14,371 bases of DNA. Source: Betaproteobacteria bacterium. GTDB lineage: Bacteria; Pseudomonadota; Gammaproteobacteria; Burkholderiales; SG8-39. Both the position numbers and the translations under genes were made by a program. Below are positions 7,935 to 14,371 of the stretch, in pieces; within the stretch, counting starts at the first letter, position 1, and every line of letters starts with the position of its first letter. The notes beneath the pieces were generated by a model. The model made no database searches. It had not been told where the DNA came from and worked only from the letters and a program-made list of their open reading frames with translations. The DNA lies in assembly GCA_007280315.1 (NCBI GenBank), contig QYQC01000129.1:1-14371 (forward strand). Reading direction: 5' to 3'.

Positions 7935-8879
7935 TTAGATGGCGTCCTTCCCGGAAAATTCAAGTCGCTCGCCGGCGGCTAGCGGGAAGCCGGCGAGGAA
8001 CTGCGCTGCCGCCAGCCGTTTGCCGCCGGCGCGTTGCAGTTCCAGCACCCGCAGCGCGCCGCTGCCGCATGCAACGACGATACCCCCGGGGGAGGACTCA
8101 AGGATGGTTCCTGCCGCGCCTGCAGCTGCGCTTACCCCGGCGCGCCAAAGTTTGAGCCCCGTCCTGCGAGCGAAAGTGGACGCGCCGGGGAAAGGGTCGA
8201 ACGCGCGGATCTTGCGTTCGATCACCGGCGCTGCCTCGCGCCAGTCGATTTCGGCTTCGGCTTTGGTGATTTTTGCCGCGTAGCACGCGCCTTCCCCCGG
8301 TTGGGGCTCGGCCCGAAGCTCACCGCGTTCAATCCGGGCAAGCGCGCTCACGATCAGGCGTGCGCCGAGGTCGGCCAGCTTTTGCTGCAGGCTTGCGCTG
8401 GTGTCATCGGCGGCAATTGGGATGCTCTCGACGTCAAGGATCGGCCCGGTATCCAGGCCGCGATCCATCTGCATCACGCTGATCCCGGTGTGCGCGTCGC
8501 CGGCGAGGAGGGCGCGTTGGATCGGCGCCGCACCGCGCCAGCGCGGTAGCAGCGAAGCGTGGATGTTGATTGCTCCCAGGCGCGCCGCGGTGAGCACCGG
8601 CTCCGGCAGAATCAGTCCGTAGGCCGCAACCACCATGGCGTCCGCGCCTAGCGTGCGCAGGCGCTGCTGGGTCTGGGCGTCGTTCAAACTGGCGGGTTGA
8701 TCCAGTTCGATTCCGAGCTTCTGCGCCAGCGCTTTTACCCCGCTGGGCGCAAGCTTGAGTCCCCGGCCCGCCGGCCGGTCCGGTTGCGTGAGTACCAGGA
8801 GGATTTCATGTCCTGCCGCGTGCAGCGCGGCCAGTGCGTGCGCGGCGAACTCGGGGGTGCCGGCGAATATCAGTCGCAT
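7935..8879 (-). CDS. fmt: Methionyl-tRNA formyltransferase
   Basis: Cytosolic enzyme that transfers formyl from 10-formyl-tetrahydrofolate to Met-tRNAfMet for translation initiation. The 314-aa length matches the family. The N-terminal half is the formyltransferase fold: FAGTPEFA at the start, the catalytic triad N105, H107 (NIHASLLPRWRGAAPIQ) and D143 in MDRGLDTGP. The loop TQPDRPAGRG (31-40) contacts the tRNA in the family. Residues about 205-310 form the OB-like tRNA-binding domain (KITKAEAEIDW, IRAFDPFPGA, LRVLELQRAGGK). It starts 15 nt after the def stop with only a poor, C-rich ribosome site, so it may depend on coupling to def. The def-fmt order is the classical arrangement for these opposing reactions. 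Confidence 0.97.
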   Translation of the reverse strand: MRLIFAGTPEFAAHALAALHAAGHEILLVLTQPDRPAGRGLKLAPSGVKALAQKLGIELDQPASLNDAQTQQRLRTLGADAMVVAAYGLILPEPVLTAARLGAINIHASLLPRWRGAAPIQRALLAGDAHTGISVMQMDRGLDTGPILDVESIPIAADDTSASLQQKLADLGARLIVSALARIERGELRAEPQPGEGACYAAKITKAEAEIDWREAAPVIERKIRAFDPFPGASTFARRTGLKLWRAGVSAAAGAAGTILESSPGGIVVACGSGALRVLELQRAGGKRLAAAQFLAGFPLAAGERLEFSGKDAI

Positions 8880-8894
8880 CCGCGGCCGGGGTGA

Positions 8895-9398
8895 TCAGGC
8901 GCTCTGGCGCTGCTGCTTTTGCATCTTGGCGCGGATGCGGGTCTGTTTCAGGCGCGACAGATATTCGACGAACACGCGTCCTTGCAGATGGTCCATTTCG
9001 TGCTGGATGCAAACGGCAAGCAGGCCCTCGGCCTCCATAGTGAAACTCTGGCCGTCCCGGCCGAGTGCGCGCACCACGATATGTTGGGCTCGGGCGATTT
9101 TCTCGTAAATGCCAGGCACCGACAGACAGCCCTCTTCGCAATCGGCATCCCCTATGGCGGCGAGGATCTCGGGGTTGATCAGGGTCAGCAGCTGATCGCG
9201 GGTGTCGGACGCGTCGATGACTATCACCCGTTGGTGCACATCGACTTGGGTTGCCGCCAGTCCTACCCCGGGTGCCGCGTACATGGTTTCGGCCATGTCG
9301 GCGACCAGGCTGCGGATACCGTTGTTTACTTCAGTTACCGGCGCAGCGATCTTGTGCAAGCGGGCATCGGGGTAGCGCAGGATATTTAGACGGGACAT
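8895..9398 (-). CDS. def: Peptide deformylase
   Basis: Metalloenzyme (Fe2+ or other divalent metal) that removes the N-formyl group from nascent proteins at the ribosome. At 167 aa it has standard length. All three active-site motifs are intact: motif 1 GVGLAATQ (44-51), motif 2 EGCLS (89-93) with metal ligand C91, and motif 3 QHEMDHLQG with H133, E134 and H137. The Lys/Arg/Gln-rich tail (RLKQTRIRAKMQKQQRQ) is the usual C-terminal helix. It is the first gene of the minus-strand arm. Its ATG follows an AT-rich leader without a clear Shine-Dalgarno, and its promoter must lie in the 108-nt divergent region shared with the LysM gene. Confidence 0.97.
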   Translation of the reverse strand: MSRLNILRYPDARLHKIAAPVTEVNNGIRSLVADMAETMYAAPGVGLAATQVDVHQRVIVIDASDTRDQLLTLINPEILAAIGDADCEEGCLSVPGIYEKIARAQHIVVRALGRDGQSFTMEAEGLLAVCIQHEMDHLQGRVFVEYLSRLKQTRIRAKMQKQQRQSA

Positions 9399-9506
9399 AA
9401 AAACTTGCTAATTGAACGGATTAGGTGCTAAATTTAATGAAGTCTATAAAAAGCGTGCTAGACTTTATATGATTCAGCCCTCTATTTAGATAGGTTCGAG
9501 GCTCCT
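9399..9506 (+). promoter_or_regulatory. Divergent promoter region between def and the LysM gene
   Basis: This AT-rich 108-nt stretch lies between two divergent genes in an otherwise GC-rich window, so promoters for both should be here. Plus-strand -10-like boxes include TTTAAT (9433-9438, 15 nt after TTGAAC at 9412-9417), TATAAA (9445-9450) and TATGAT (9468-9473); none has a well-spaced strong -35. On the minus strand TATAAA (9469-9464) is the best -10-like box. A perfect inverted repeat, AAGTCTA / TAGACTT (9440-9446 and 9459-9465, 12-nt spacer), overlaps these boxes, and a second small palindrome TCTA-TT-TAGA lies at 9481-9490. The LysM gene has AGG 5 nt before its ATG. Confidence 0.55.
9440..9465. 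repeat. Inverted repeat, possible operator
   Basis: Perfect 7-bp arms AAGTCTA (9440-9446) and TAGACTT (9459-9465) are separated by 12 nt; the arm centres are about 19 nt apart, roughly two helical turns. That suits a dimeric regulator or a DNA bend. It sits among the candidate -10 boxes of the divergent def/LysM promoters. No regulator family is recognised from the half-site. Confidence 0.4.
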
Positions 9507-10601
9507 ATGCGCAAGTCTATCATAATCGTACTGCTCGCCACCGCGCTGGCGGCCGCGCCGCTCATGGCCGAGCAGCGAACCGACGCCGGGTTGCAGGACA
9601 ACGCGCCTGACCGCTACGTAGTGGTTCCGGGCGACACCTTGTGGAGCATTGCGTCAAAATTTCTCAAGGATCCGTGGCGCTGGCCGGAAATGTGGAGGCT
9701 GAATCAGGAGGAAATCAAGAACCCTCACCTGATTTACCCCGGTGACGTCATCGTGCTCGAGCGTTCCGGGCCGAAGCCGGAATTGAAGATGGGCGAAACG
9801 GTAGTGCTGTCGCCGCGCGTGCGCGCCGAGGACACCAGTAAACAGGCGATTCCCAGCATTCCGCCCCGGGTGATCGAGCCATTCCTGTCGCGGCCGCTGG
9901 TGATCGAACCGGACGGCCTGGACAACGCGCCGCGCATCGTCGCCGCGCAAGCCGATCGCGTCTATCTTGGCTCAGGCGACGTCGCCTATGTCAGTGGCAT
10001 CAAGGATTCAAAGATCGACAGCCTGTGGCAGATTTATCGCTCGGGCAAACCGCTTATCGACCCCGAGAGCAAGAAGACGCTGGGGTATGAAGCGGTATTT
10101 CTCGGCGACGGCAAGGTGACTAGGACCGGTGATCCCGCGACCATTGAAATCTTCGGTGCACAGCAGGAGATCGGCAAGGGCGACCGCCTGGTTGCTGCTG
10201 CGCCGCTGGTACTCAAGAGCTACGTGCCGCATGCGCCGGATAAGCCGATCCAGGGTCATATCATTGCCACCCGTGGCGGACTGCGCGAGACCGGACCGCA
10301 GAACGTCGTCACGCTCAACAAGGGCAGGAACGACGGGCTGGAACCCGGGCATGTGCTTGCACTGTCGCGCCTAGGGCGCACGGTGAGCGACGATGTCCAG
10401 CGCAAGAGCACAACGAAGGATACTTCCTTTAGCATGAGCAAACTAATGGGCCGGCTTACGCCCGATAAGGAAACAATCAAGCTGCCGGACGAGCGCTACG
10501 GCCTGGTCTTCGTATTCCGCACCTTCGATCGCGTTTCCTACGCCCTTGTGATGTCGGCAAGCCGGACAGTGCTGATCGACGACGTGGTGAGCACTCCCTG
10601 A
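9507..10601 (+). CDS. Exported LysM-domain protein
   Basis: Exported cell-wall-associated protein of 364 aa; function not established. Residues 1-21 are a signal peptide (IIIVLLATALAAAPLMA, likely cut before EQR). One LysM peptidoglycan-binding domain spans about 37-84: YVVVPGDTLWSIASKFL at its start and NPHLIYPGDVIVL at its end, with an aromatic insert WRWPEMWRLN. The remaining 280 residues match nothing I can name. They contain repeated short beta-like units (VYLGSGDVAYVSG, LWQIYRSGKPLID, GYEAVFLGDGKVTR) and no catalytic motif, so an envelope scaffold or wall-binding role is more likely than an enzyme. A LysM gene next to dprA is a common betaproteobacterial neighbourhood. The gene is divergent from def and is followed by a stem-loop that begins at its stop codon. 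Confidence 0.9.
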   Translation: MRKSIIIVLLATALAAAPLMAEQRTDAGLQDNAPDRYVVVPGDTLWSIASKFLKDPWRWPEMWRLNQEEIKNPHLIYPGDVIVLERSGPKPELKMGETVVLSPRVRAEDTSKQAIPSIPPRVIEPFLSRPLVIEPDGLDNAPRIVAAQADRVYLGSGDVAYVSGIKDSKIDSLWQIYRSGKPLIDPESKKTLGYEAVFLGDGKVTRTGDPATIEIFGAQQEIGKGDRLVAAAPLVLKSYVPHAPDKPIQGHIIATRGGLRETGPQNVVTLNKGRNDGLEPGHVLALSRLGRTVSDDVQRKSTTKDTSFSMSKLMGRLTPDKETIKLPDERYGLVFVFRTFDRVSYALVMSASRTVLIDDVVSTP

Positions 10602-10643
10602 CAGGAGTTACGCCGCAAAGGGATGCAGCGGTAAATCTCCTGT
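10600..10643 (+). other. Strong stem-loop overlapping the LysM stop codon
   Basis: The outer arms ACAGGAG (10601-10607) and CTCCTGT (10637-10643) pair perfectly over 7 bp, with a possible extra G-U pair at 10600/10644. Inside, TTAC and CGC pair with GCG and GTAA, interrupted by small bulges, leaving a loop of about 11 nt. The hairpin begins in the LysM TGA stop and ends 24 nt before the dprA ATG. It is followed by TTTCT rather than a long T run, so it is at best a weak intrinsic terminator; it may be an attenuator or an mRNA 3'-end stabiliser that sets dprA below LysM expression. Confidence 0.45.
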
Positions 10644-10667
10644 TTCTGCCGCGCTAGCCGAGACAGC

Positions 10668-11741
10668 ATGCAGCACGACGCCGATCTCGCCGCGTGGATC
10701 AAGCTCAGTCTGGTGCCTGGACTGGGCGGCGCGAGTCTGCGAAAACTACTGCACGCATTCGGACTGCCGCAGCATATTCTGGCTGCAGGCCGCAGCGCCC
10801 TGTCACGCATCGTTACCGCCGAGCTCGCGGATCGAATACTCTCCGACCTCGATTCGCACGCGGTTGAGGCGGCCCTCGGGTGGGCAGCGGTGGAGGGCCA
10901 TGCGATCCTTACGCTTGCCGACGGAGACTATCCGCAACTGTTGCTTGAAACGCCGGATCCGCCGGCGCTGCTTTACCTGCGCGGCCGGCGCGAGTTGCTC
11001 GCGTTGCCCGGCCTTGCCGTGGTTGGCAGCCGTAACGCGACGCCGCAAGGGATTAGCAACGCAGAACAGTTTGCGCGCGCCTTCAGTTCCGCCGGCCTCA
11101 CAATCGTCAGCGGTCTGGCGCTGGGAATCGACGCTGCGGCGCACTGCGGCGGCCTATCCGGACCGGGCTCGACCGTTGCAGTGCTGGGCACCGGCGCCGA
11201 CATCCTCTACCCGCAACGCAACCGCGGGCTTGGCGAACGCATCGTGCGGGAGGGGTTGATCATCAGCGAATTTCCTCTGGGTACGCCGCCGCATGCCAGC
11301 AACTTTCCGCGGCGTAACCGTGTCATCTCGGGGCTGGCGCGCGGTTGCCTGGTGGTGGAAGCCGCACTCGCCTCGGGCTCGCTCATCACCGCGCGCTTTG
11401 CCGCCGATCAGGGGCGCGAAGTATTCGCAATTCCCGGGTCGATCCATTCACCGCATTCCAAGGGCTGTCACGCGCTGATCAAGCAGGGTGCGAAGCTGGT
11501 GGAGAGTGCGCAGGATCTGCTGCAGGAACTGCGTATCGAATCCAGCGTCGCGCCTTCCGCCGCCGCCGCCTCGGAAGCCACCGGGTTGCTCGCGCACATG
11601 GGTTACGACAACTGTGACATAGGCACGCTGTGCGCGAGAAGCGGCTTGACTGCGGCCGTCGTATCGGCCATGCTGTTGCAACTCGAGCTCGACGGAAAGG
11701 TCGCGAGCCTGCCCGGCGGGTTATACCAGAGAACCTCTTAA
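10668..11741 (+). CDS. dprA: DNA-processing protein DprA
   Basis: Binds incoming single-stranded DNA in transformation, protects it and loads RecA; also called Smf. The 357-aa product has all three family parts. Residues about 5-60 are a SAM/helix-hairpin-helix-like region (LVPGLGGASLRKLL). Residues about 80-290 are the Rossmann-like core: VVGSRNATPQG (118-128), VSGLALGIDAAAH (147-159), VAVLGTGADILYPQRN, SEFPLGTPPHASNFPRRNRVISGL (starting at 200) and the GSLITARFAADQGREVFAIPG block. The C-terminus (about 305-355) is a winged-helix domain (IGTLCARSGLTAAVVSAMLLQLELDGKV). It starts at ATG 10668, 66 nt after the LysM gene, with only a weak ribosome site (GAGA). smg follows after 16 nt. DprA is widespread even in bacteria not known to be competent, so it does not alone prove natural transformation. 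Confidence 0.97.
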   Translation: MQHDADLAAWIKLSLVPGLGGASLRKLLHAFGLPQHILAAGRSALSRIVTAELADRILSDLDSHAVEAALGWAAVEGHAILTLADGDYPQLLLETPDPPALLYLRGRRELLALPGLAVVGSRNATPQGISNAEQFARAFSSAGLTIVSGLALGIDAAAHCGGLSGPGSTVAVLGTGADILYPQRNRGLGERIVREGLIISEFPLGTPPHASNFPRRNRVISGLARGCLVVEAALASGSLITARFAADQGREVFAIPGSIHSPHSKGCHALIKQGAKLVESAQDLLQELRIESSVAPSAAAASEATGLLAHMGYDNCDIGTLCARSGLTAAVVSAMLLQLELDGKVASLPGGLYQRTS

Positions 11742-11745
11742 GAGG
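11734..11745. repeat. 12-bp perfect palindrome at the dprA stop
   Basis: CCTCTTAAGAGG is its own reverse complement and contains the dprA stop TAA (11739-11741). It ends 12 nt before the smg ATG. It has no loop, so it is unlikely to fold as an RNA terminator; it could be a protein-binding or restriction-type site, or chance. Confidence 0.35.
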
Positions 11746-11757
11746 CCGCCAAGAAGA

Positions 11758-12216
11758 ATGTTCGACATACTTGTCTACCTGTTCGAAAACTACTACCAAA
11801 CCGAACTCTATCCCGATCAAGATGCGCTGGCGCGCAAGCTGAGCGCCGCCGGCTTCGAGCACGAAGACATCAGCGACGCGCTCGTCTGGCTGCAGGGACT
11901 GTCCGCCACGGAGTCCAGTGCGCTTCCCGATTCTCTTGCGCAAAGCACCGCGTTTCGCGGCTACGCCGAAGTGGAAGCAAGCAAGCTTGGCGTCGAAGGG
12001 CGCGGTTTTATCGCATTTCTTGAGGGTGCGAAGGTACTTACGCCGCTATTGCGCGAGATTATCATCGAGCGCGCCATGGCGTTGTCGGAAGACCGGGTCA
12101 GTATTGAGAAGCTGAAAGTTATCGTACTCATGGTTCTGTGGAGCCAGCAGCACTCGATCGATTCGCTCATTCTCGAAGAATTGCTTTCGGATCGCGCCCA
12201 GTTGCTCATGCATTAG
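11758..12216 (+). CDS. smg: Smg family protein (DUF494)
   Basis: Small, probably cytosolic protein of unknown biochemical role; smg is named for its place next to dprA/smf in proteobacteria. The 152-aa product begins with the family signature MFDILVYLFENYY and has the acidic helical middle (LARKLSAAGFEHEDISDALVWLQGL), then LGVEGRGFIAFLE and a helical C-terminus ending in LEELLSDRAQLLMH. No signal peptide, membrane segment or catalytic motif is visible. AAGAAG sits directly before the ATG, only 16 nt from the dprA stop, so the two are very likely cotranscribed. The function should not be inferred from the association with DprA alone. Confidence 0.94.
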   Translation: MFDILVYLFENYYQTELYPDQDALARKLSAAGFEHEDISDALVWLQGLSATESSALPDSLAQSTAFRGYAEVEASKLGVEGRGFIAFLEGAKVLTPLLREIIIERAMALSEDRVSIEKLKVIVLMVLWSQQHSIDSLILEELLSDRAQLLMH

Positions 12217-12366
12217 GGCGGTTAACAGCAATTAAGTCGCTGTTTCACTGAACTTTGCCAAGACGCGTTGCCGCGTCTCCTTGCTTCGTCTTCCTGTTTG
12301 CACTTATCATGCACCGCTTGTCGCGGGGCGCCGGGCTGCGCCTGAAAGCGAAAATCCAAACATACC
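12217..12366 (+). promoter_or_regulatory. Region between smg and the topB locus
   Basis: This non-coding stretch contains three hairpins. AACAGC / GCTGTT (12224-12229, 12239-12244) lies just past smg. The AGACGCG / CGCGTCT hairpin is listed as a weak terminator. GGCGC / GCGCC (12327-12331, 12338-12342) lies 24 nt before the truncated ORF. Between the last two is a plausible promoter: TTGCTT (12281-12286), an 18-nt spacer and TATCAT (12305-12310), pointing toward topB. The -35 box matches consensus at only three positions, so support is moderate. Confidence 0.4.
12261..12278 (+). terminator. Candidate terminator hairpin after smg
   Basis: A perfect 7-bp GC-rich stem, AGACGCG / CGCGTCT, has the 4-nt loop TTGC and starts 45 nt after the smg stop. 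CAA upstream can pair with TTG downstream if a 2-nt bulge is allowed. The tail is pyrimidine-rich (TTGCTTCGTCTTCC) but has no T run, so intrinsic termination would be inefficient. Confidence 0.4.
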
Positions 12367-12456
12367 ATGACCAAGAAACCCATCATTGCTGAAAAGTCTT
12401 CAATTGCAATCGACATAGTGCGCGACCGAATTCACGAGCGCGCGCTCACTCGCTGA
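12367..12456 (+). pseudogene. Truncated diverged copy of the topB 5' end (29 codons)
   Basis: An ATG-to-TGA ORF of 29 codons whose first 20 codons repeat the start of topB 99 nt downstream. It reads MTKKPIIAEKSSIAIDIVRD where topB reads MTKKLIIAEKPSVANDVARA: 13 of 20 residues and 45 of 60 bases are identical by my hand alignment. Several differences are synonymous (GCT/GCC, GAA/GAG, TCA/TCC, GCA/GCG, GAC/GAT) or conservative Ile/Val changes, and the upstream copy prefers A/T at third positions. After codon 20 similarity stops. The ORF is in frame with topB, separated by its TGA and three codons. It includes the TOPRIM-start motif IIAEK but cannot form a domain. Most likely it is a relic; a leader peptide is the alternative. 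No good ribosome site is seen. Confidence 0.7.
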
Positions 12457-12462
12457 CCGAAT
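12424..12462. repeat. 8-bp direct repeats flanking a short palindromic segment
   Basis: GACCGAAT occurs at 12424-12431 and again at 12455-12462, with 23 nt between. The intervening DNA contains the 12-bp perfect palindrome GAGCGCGCGCTC (12436-12447). The first repeat begins close to where similarity of the truncated copy to topB ends, and the second ends 3 nt before the topB ATG. It looks like a recombination, slippage or small-insertion junction. Confidence 0.5.
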
Positions 12463-12465
12463 CTT

Positions 12466-14371
12466 ATGACCAAGAAACTCATCATTGCCGAGAAGCCTTC
12501 CGTGGCGAACGATGTTGCGCGCGCATTGGGCGGTTTTACCCGGCACGGCGATTATTTCGAGAGCGAAGAGTACGTGCTGTCGTCGGCGATCGGACATTTG
12601 CTCGAACTGATTGCGCCCGAGGGCGTGGAGGTGAAACGCGGCAAGTGGTCGTTCGCAAACCTGCCGGTGATACCGCCGCAATTCGACCTGAAGCCGATCG
12701 AGCGCACCGAGGACCGGCTTAAAGTGCTGTTGAAGCTGCTCAAGCGCAAGGACGTCAGCGGTGTGATCAACGCCTGCGACGCTGGGCGCGAGGGCGAACT
12801 GATCTTTCGCTACATCATGCAGCACGCCGCCAACAAAAAACCGATACAGCGGCTGTGGCTGCAGTCGATGACCCAGGGCGCGATCCGCGACGGATTTGAT
12901 GGCCTGCGCAGCGACAAGTCCATGCTGCCGCTGGCTGACGCCGCCGTGTGCCGCTCCGAGTCCGACTGGCTGGTGGGCATCAACGGCACGCGCGCGATGA
13001 CGGCGTTCAATTCCAAAGAGGGCGGCTTCTACAAGACCACCGTCGGCCGGGTGCAGACACCGACGCTCGCCATCCTGGTCGAGCGCGAAGACCGTATCAA
13101 GAAGTTCCAGTCGCGCGACTACTGGGAAGTGCACGCGATCTTTGCCGCTGCGGCAGGCAACTACAGCGGACGCTGGTTCGACGAAAAGTTCGCCAAAGCG
13201 GCGAAAGAAGAGGACGCCGAAGCCAAGCCCGAACGCCTGTGGGAGGCGGCGCGCGCCGAGGCTTTGCGCGATAAATGCCTGGGCAAGGCCGGCATCGTCA
13301 CCGAGGAAGCCAAGCCCACCAGCCAGATTTCGCCGCTGCTGTTCGATCTGACCAGCCTGCAGCGCGAAGCCAATGGCCGTTTCGGTTTTTCCGCCCGCGC
13401 GACGCTGTCGCTGGCGCAGGCGCTGTATGAAAAACACAAGGTGCTGACCTACCCGCGTACCGATGCGCGTGCACTGCCGGAAGATTACCTGCCGACGGTG
13501 AAGGCCACCATGGAAATGCTGGGCGGCAAAGCGAAAGGCAAAGACAAGAGCCCGGGCGTGGCGCCCTATGCTCCGTTCGCGCGCGAAGTATTAAAGGAAG
13601 ATTGGATCAAGCCGAGCAAACGTATTTTTGATAACGCCAAGATTTCAGATCACTTCGCGATCATTCCGACGCTGCAGGCGCCGGGCCATCTGTCCGACGC
13701 CGAAGCCAAGCTCTACGATATGGTCGTAAAACGGTTTCTCGCGGTGTTTTTCCCCGCGGCCGAGTTTCTGGTCACCACACGCATCACCCGCGTCGAGGGC
13801 GAGCCGTTCAGAAGCGAAGGTCGGGTGATGGTCAAGCCGGGATGGCTCGCCATCTATGGCCGCGACACGGAGAAGGACGACGCCTTGATGGTCGCGATTA
13901 CGGAGGGCGAGAAGGTCAAGACCACCGAGGTCGAGGTCAGAGCCAATCAGACTCGGCCTCCGGCGCGCTTCTCCGAGGCAACGCTGCTCTCGGCCATGGA
14001 GGGCGCGGGCAAACTGATCGAGGACGAAGAATTGCGCGCCGCGATGAGTGCAAAAGGCCTGGGCACGCCGGCGACCCGCGCCGCGGTGATCGAGGGCCTC
14101 ATTTTCGAGGGCTATGTGCACCGCAACGGACGCGAGCTCGTGCCCACGCCGAAAGCGTTTTCGCTGATGTTCGCGCTCGGCCACTTTGGCATTTCCGAGC
14201 TCACCTCGCCCGAGCTTACGGGCAACTGGGAATTCAAGCTGAAGCAGATGGAGCAGGGCGAGCTGGGGCGCGTTGAGTTCATGGAACATATCGTCGAGGT
14301 TACGCGCGACATGGTTTCCGCGATCAAGAAAGGCGATATTCCCGACACCGCATTTCTCACGCTGAAGGAGC
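12466..14371 (+). CDS. topB: DNA topoisomerase III (type IA), partial at right edge
   Basis: Type IA topoisomerase that cuts one strand through a 5'-phosphotyrosine to decatenate and relax DNA. It stays open for 635 codons to the window edge, so the C-terminus is missing. The N-terminal TOPRIM domain has LIIAEKPSVA with E9 and the metal motif CDAGREGELIF with D105 and E109. The topoisomerase core then has GRVQTPTLAIL, TSLQREANGRFGFSARATLSLAQALYE and the catalytic-Tyr motif LTYPRTDAR with Y329. Further on it shows ISDHFAIIPT and GLGTPATRAAVIEGL. These match the Bacillus-type TopB (DAGREGE, LTYPRTD) better than TopA. No clear Shine-Dalgarno precedes the ATG. A truncated copy of the first 20 codons lies 99 nt upstream in frame. 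A zinc-binding tail may follow outside the window. Confidence 0.95.
   Translation, partial: MTKKLIIAEKPSVANDVARALGGFTRHGDYFESEEYVLSSAIGHLLELIAPEGVEVKRGKWSFANLPVIPPQFDLKPIERTEDRLKVLLKLLKRKDVSGVINACDAGREGELIFRYIMQHAANKKPIQRLWLQSMTQGAIRDGFDGLRSDKSMLPLADAAVCRSESDWLVGINGTRAMTAFNSKEGGFYKTTVGRVQTPTLAILVEREDRIKKFQSRDYWEVHAIFAAAAGNYSGRWFDEKFAKAAKEEDAEAKPERLWEAARAEALRDKCLGKAGIVTEEAKPTSQISPLLFDLTSLQREANGRFGFSARATLSLAQALYEKHKVLTYPRTDARALPEDYLPTVKATMEMLGGKAKGKDKSPGVAPYAPFAREVLKEDWIKPSKRIFDNAKISDHFAIIPTLQAPGHLSDAEAKLYDMVVKRFLAVFFPAAEFLVTTRITRVEGEPFRSEGRVMVKPGWLAIYGRDTEKDDALMVAITEGEKVKTTEVEVRANQTRPPARFSEATLLSAMEGAGKLIEDEELRAAMSAKGLGTPATRAAVIEGLIFEGYVHRNGRELVPTPKAFSLMFALGHFGISELTSPELTGNWEFKLKQMEQGELGRVEFMEHIVEVTRDMVSAIKKGDIPDTAFLTLKE

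Noticed and set aside
10623..10634. Four-codon mini-ORF (ATG CAG CGG TAA) in the LysM-dprA hairpin loop
   Set aside because: Too short, with GGG adjacent to the ATG rather than a spaced ribosome site; better explained as part of the stem-loop.
12367..12468. TGA readthrough or recoding giving an N-terminally extended TopB
   Set aside because: The truncated ORF is in frame with topB, but the topB ATG gives the canonical N-terminus, there is no sign of a recoding element, and a duplicated partial TOPRIM start would add nothing obvious.
12400..13437. 345-codon minus-strand ORF opposite topB
   Set aside because: topB carries the TOPRIM and catalytic Tyr motifs on the plus strand; this is its shadow.
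1..14371. Mobile elements, CRISPR arrays, tRNA/rRNA genes, phage or defence genes
   Set aside because: Intergenic gaps are all short (about 250 nt or less), with no repeat-spacer pattern, tRNA-like fold, transposase or integrase; all long ORFs are assigned to housekeeping families.

Overview
This is a GC-rich chromosomal window with a gene order typical of Betaproteobacteria: fmt-def beside a LysM protein, dprA, smg and a type IA topoisomerase, with rsmB, a DUF4390 gene, ntrY-ntrX and trkA on the other side. The class is inferred from protein families and gene order; no rRNA or other lineage marker is present. I see no tRNA, rRNA, CRISPR array, insertion sequence or integrase, and coding density is high.

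Left arm (about 1-9398, all minus strand). In transcription order from the centre it reads def, fmt, htpX, rsmB, a DUF4390 exported protein, ntrY, ntrX and trkA. def-fmt is the initiator-methionine pair: Fmt formylates Met-tRNAfMet and Def removes the formyl group from new proteins. HtpX is a membrane metalloprotease. A terminator-like hairpin lies between htpX and rsmB, so rsmB may begin a new unit. DUF4390, ntrY and ntrX overlap by 4 nt and 1 nt, which indicates tight translational coupling. NtrX has lost the core ATPase and sigma-54 contact motifs of its central domain. TrkA is the cytosolic regulatory subunit of potassium uptake.

Centre (9399-9506). An AT-rich divergent intergenic region separates def (minus) from the LysM gene (plus). 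It holds a 7-bp inverted repeat and must carry promoters for both directions.

Right arm (9507-14371, all plus strand). It carries an exported LysM protein, dprA (ssDNA-binding RecA loader), smg (DUF494) and topB (DNA topoisomerase III), which runs off the right edge. A strong stem-loop overlaps the LysM stop codon.

The most unusual locus is 12217-12465. Just upstream of topB, and in frame with it, is a 29-codon ORF whose first 20 codons are a diverged copy of the topB start. After codon 20 the similarity stops. An 8-bp direct repeat follows, bracketing a short palindromic segment. It looks like the scar of a duplication, gene replacement or deletion. I found no wholly new multi-gene system. 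The best leads are this topB scar, the degenerate NtrX and the DUF4390-NtrY-NtrX coupling.
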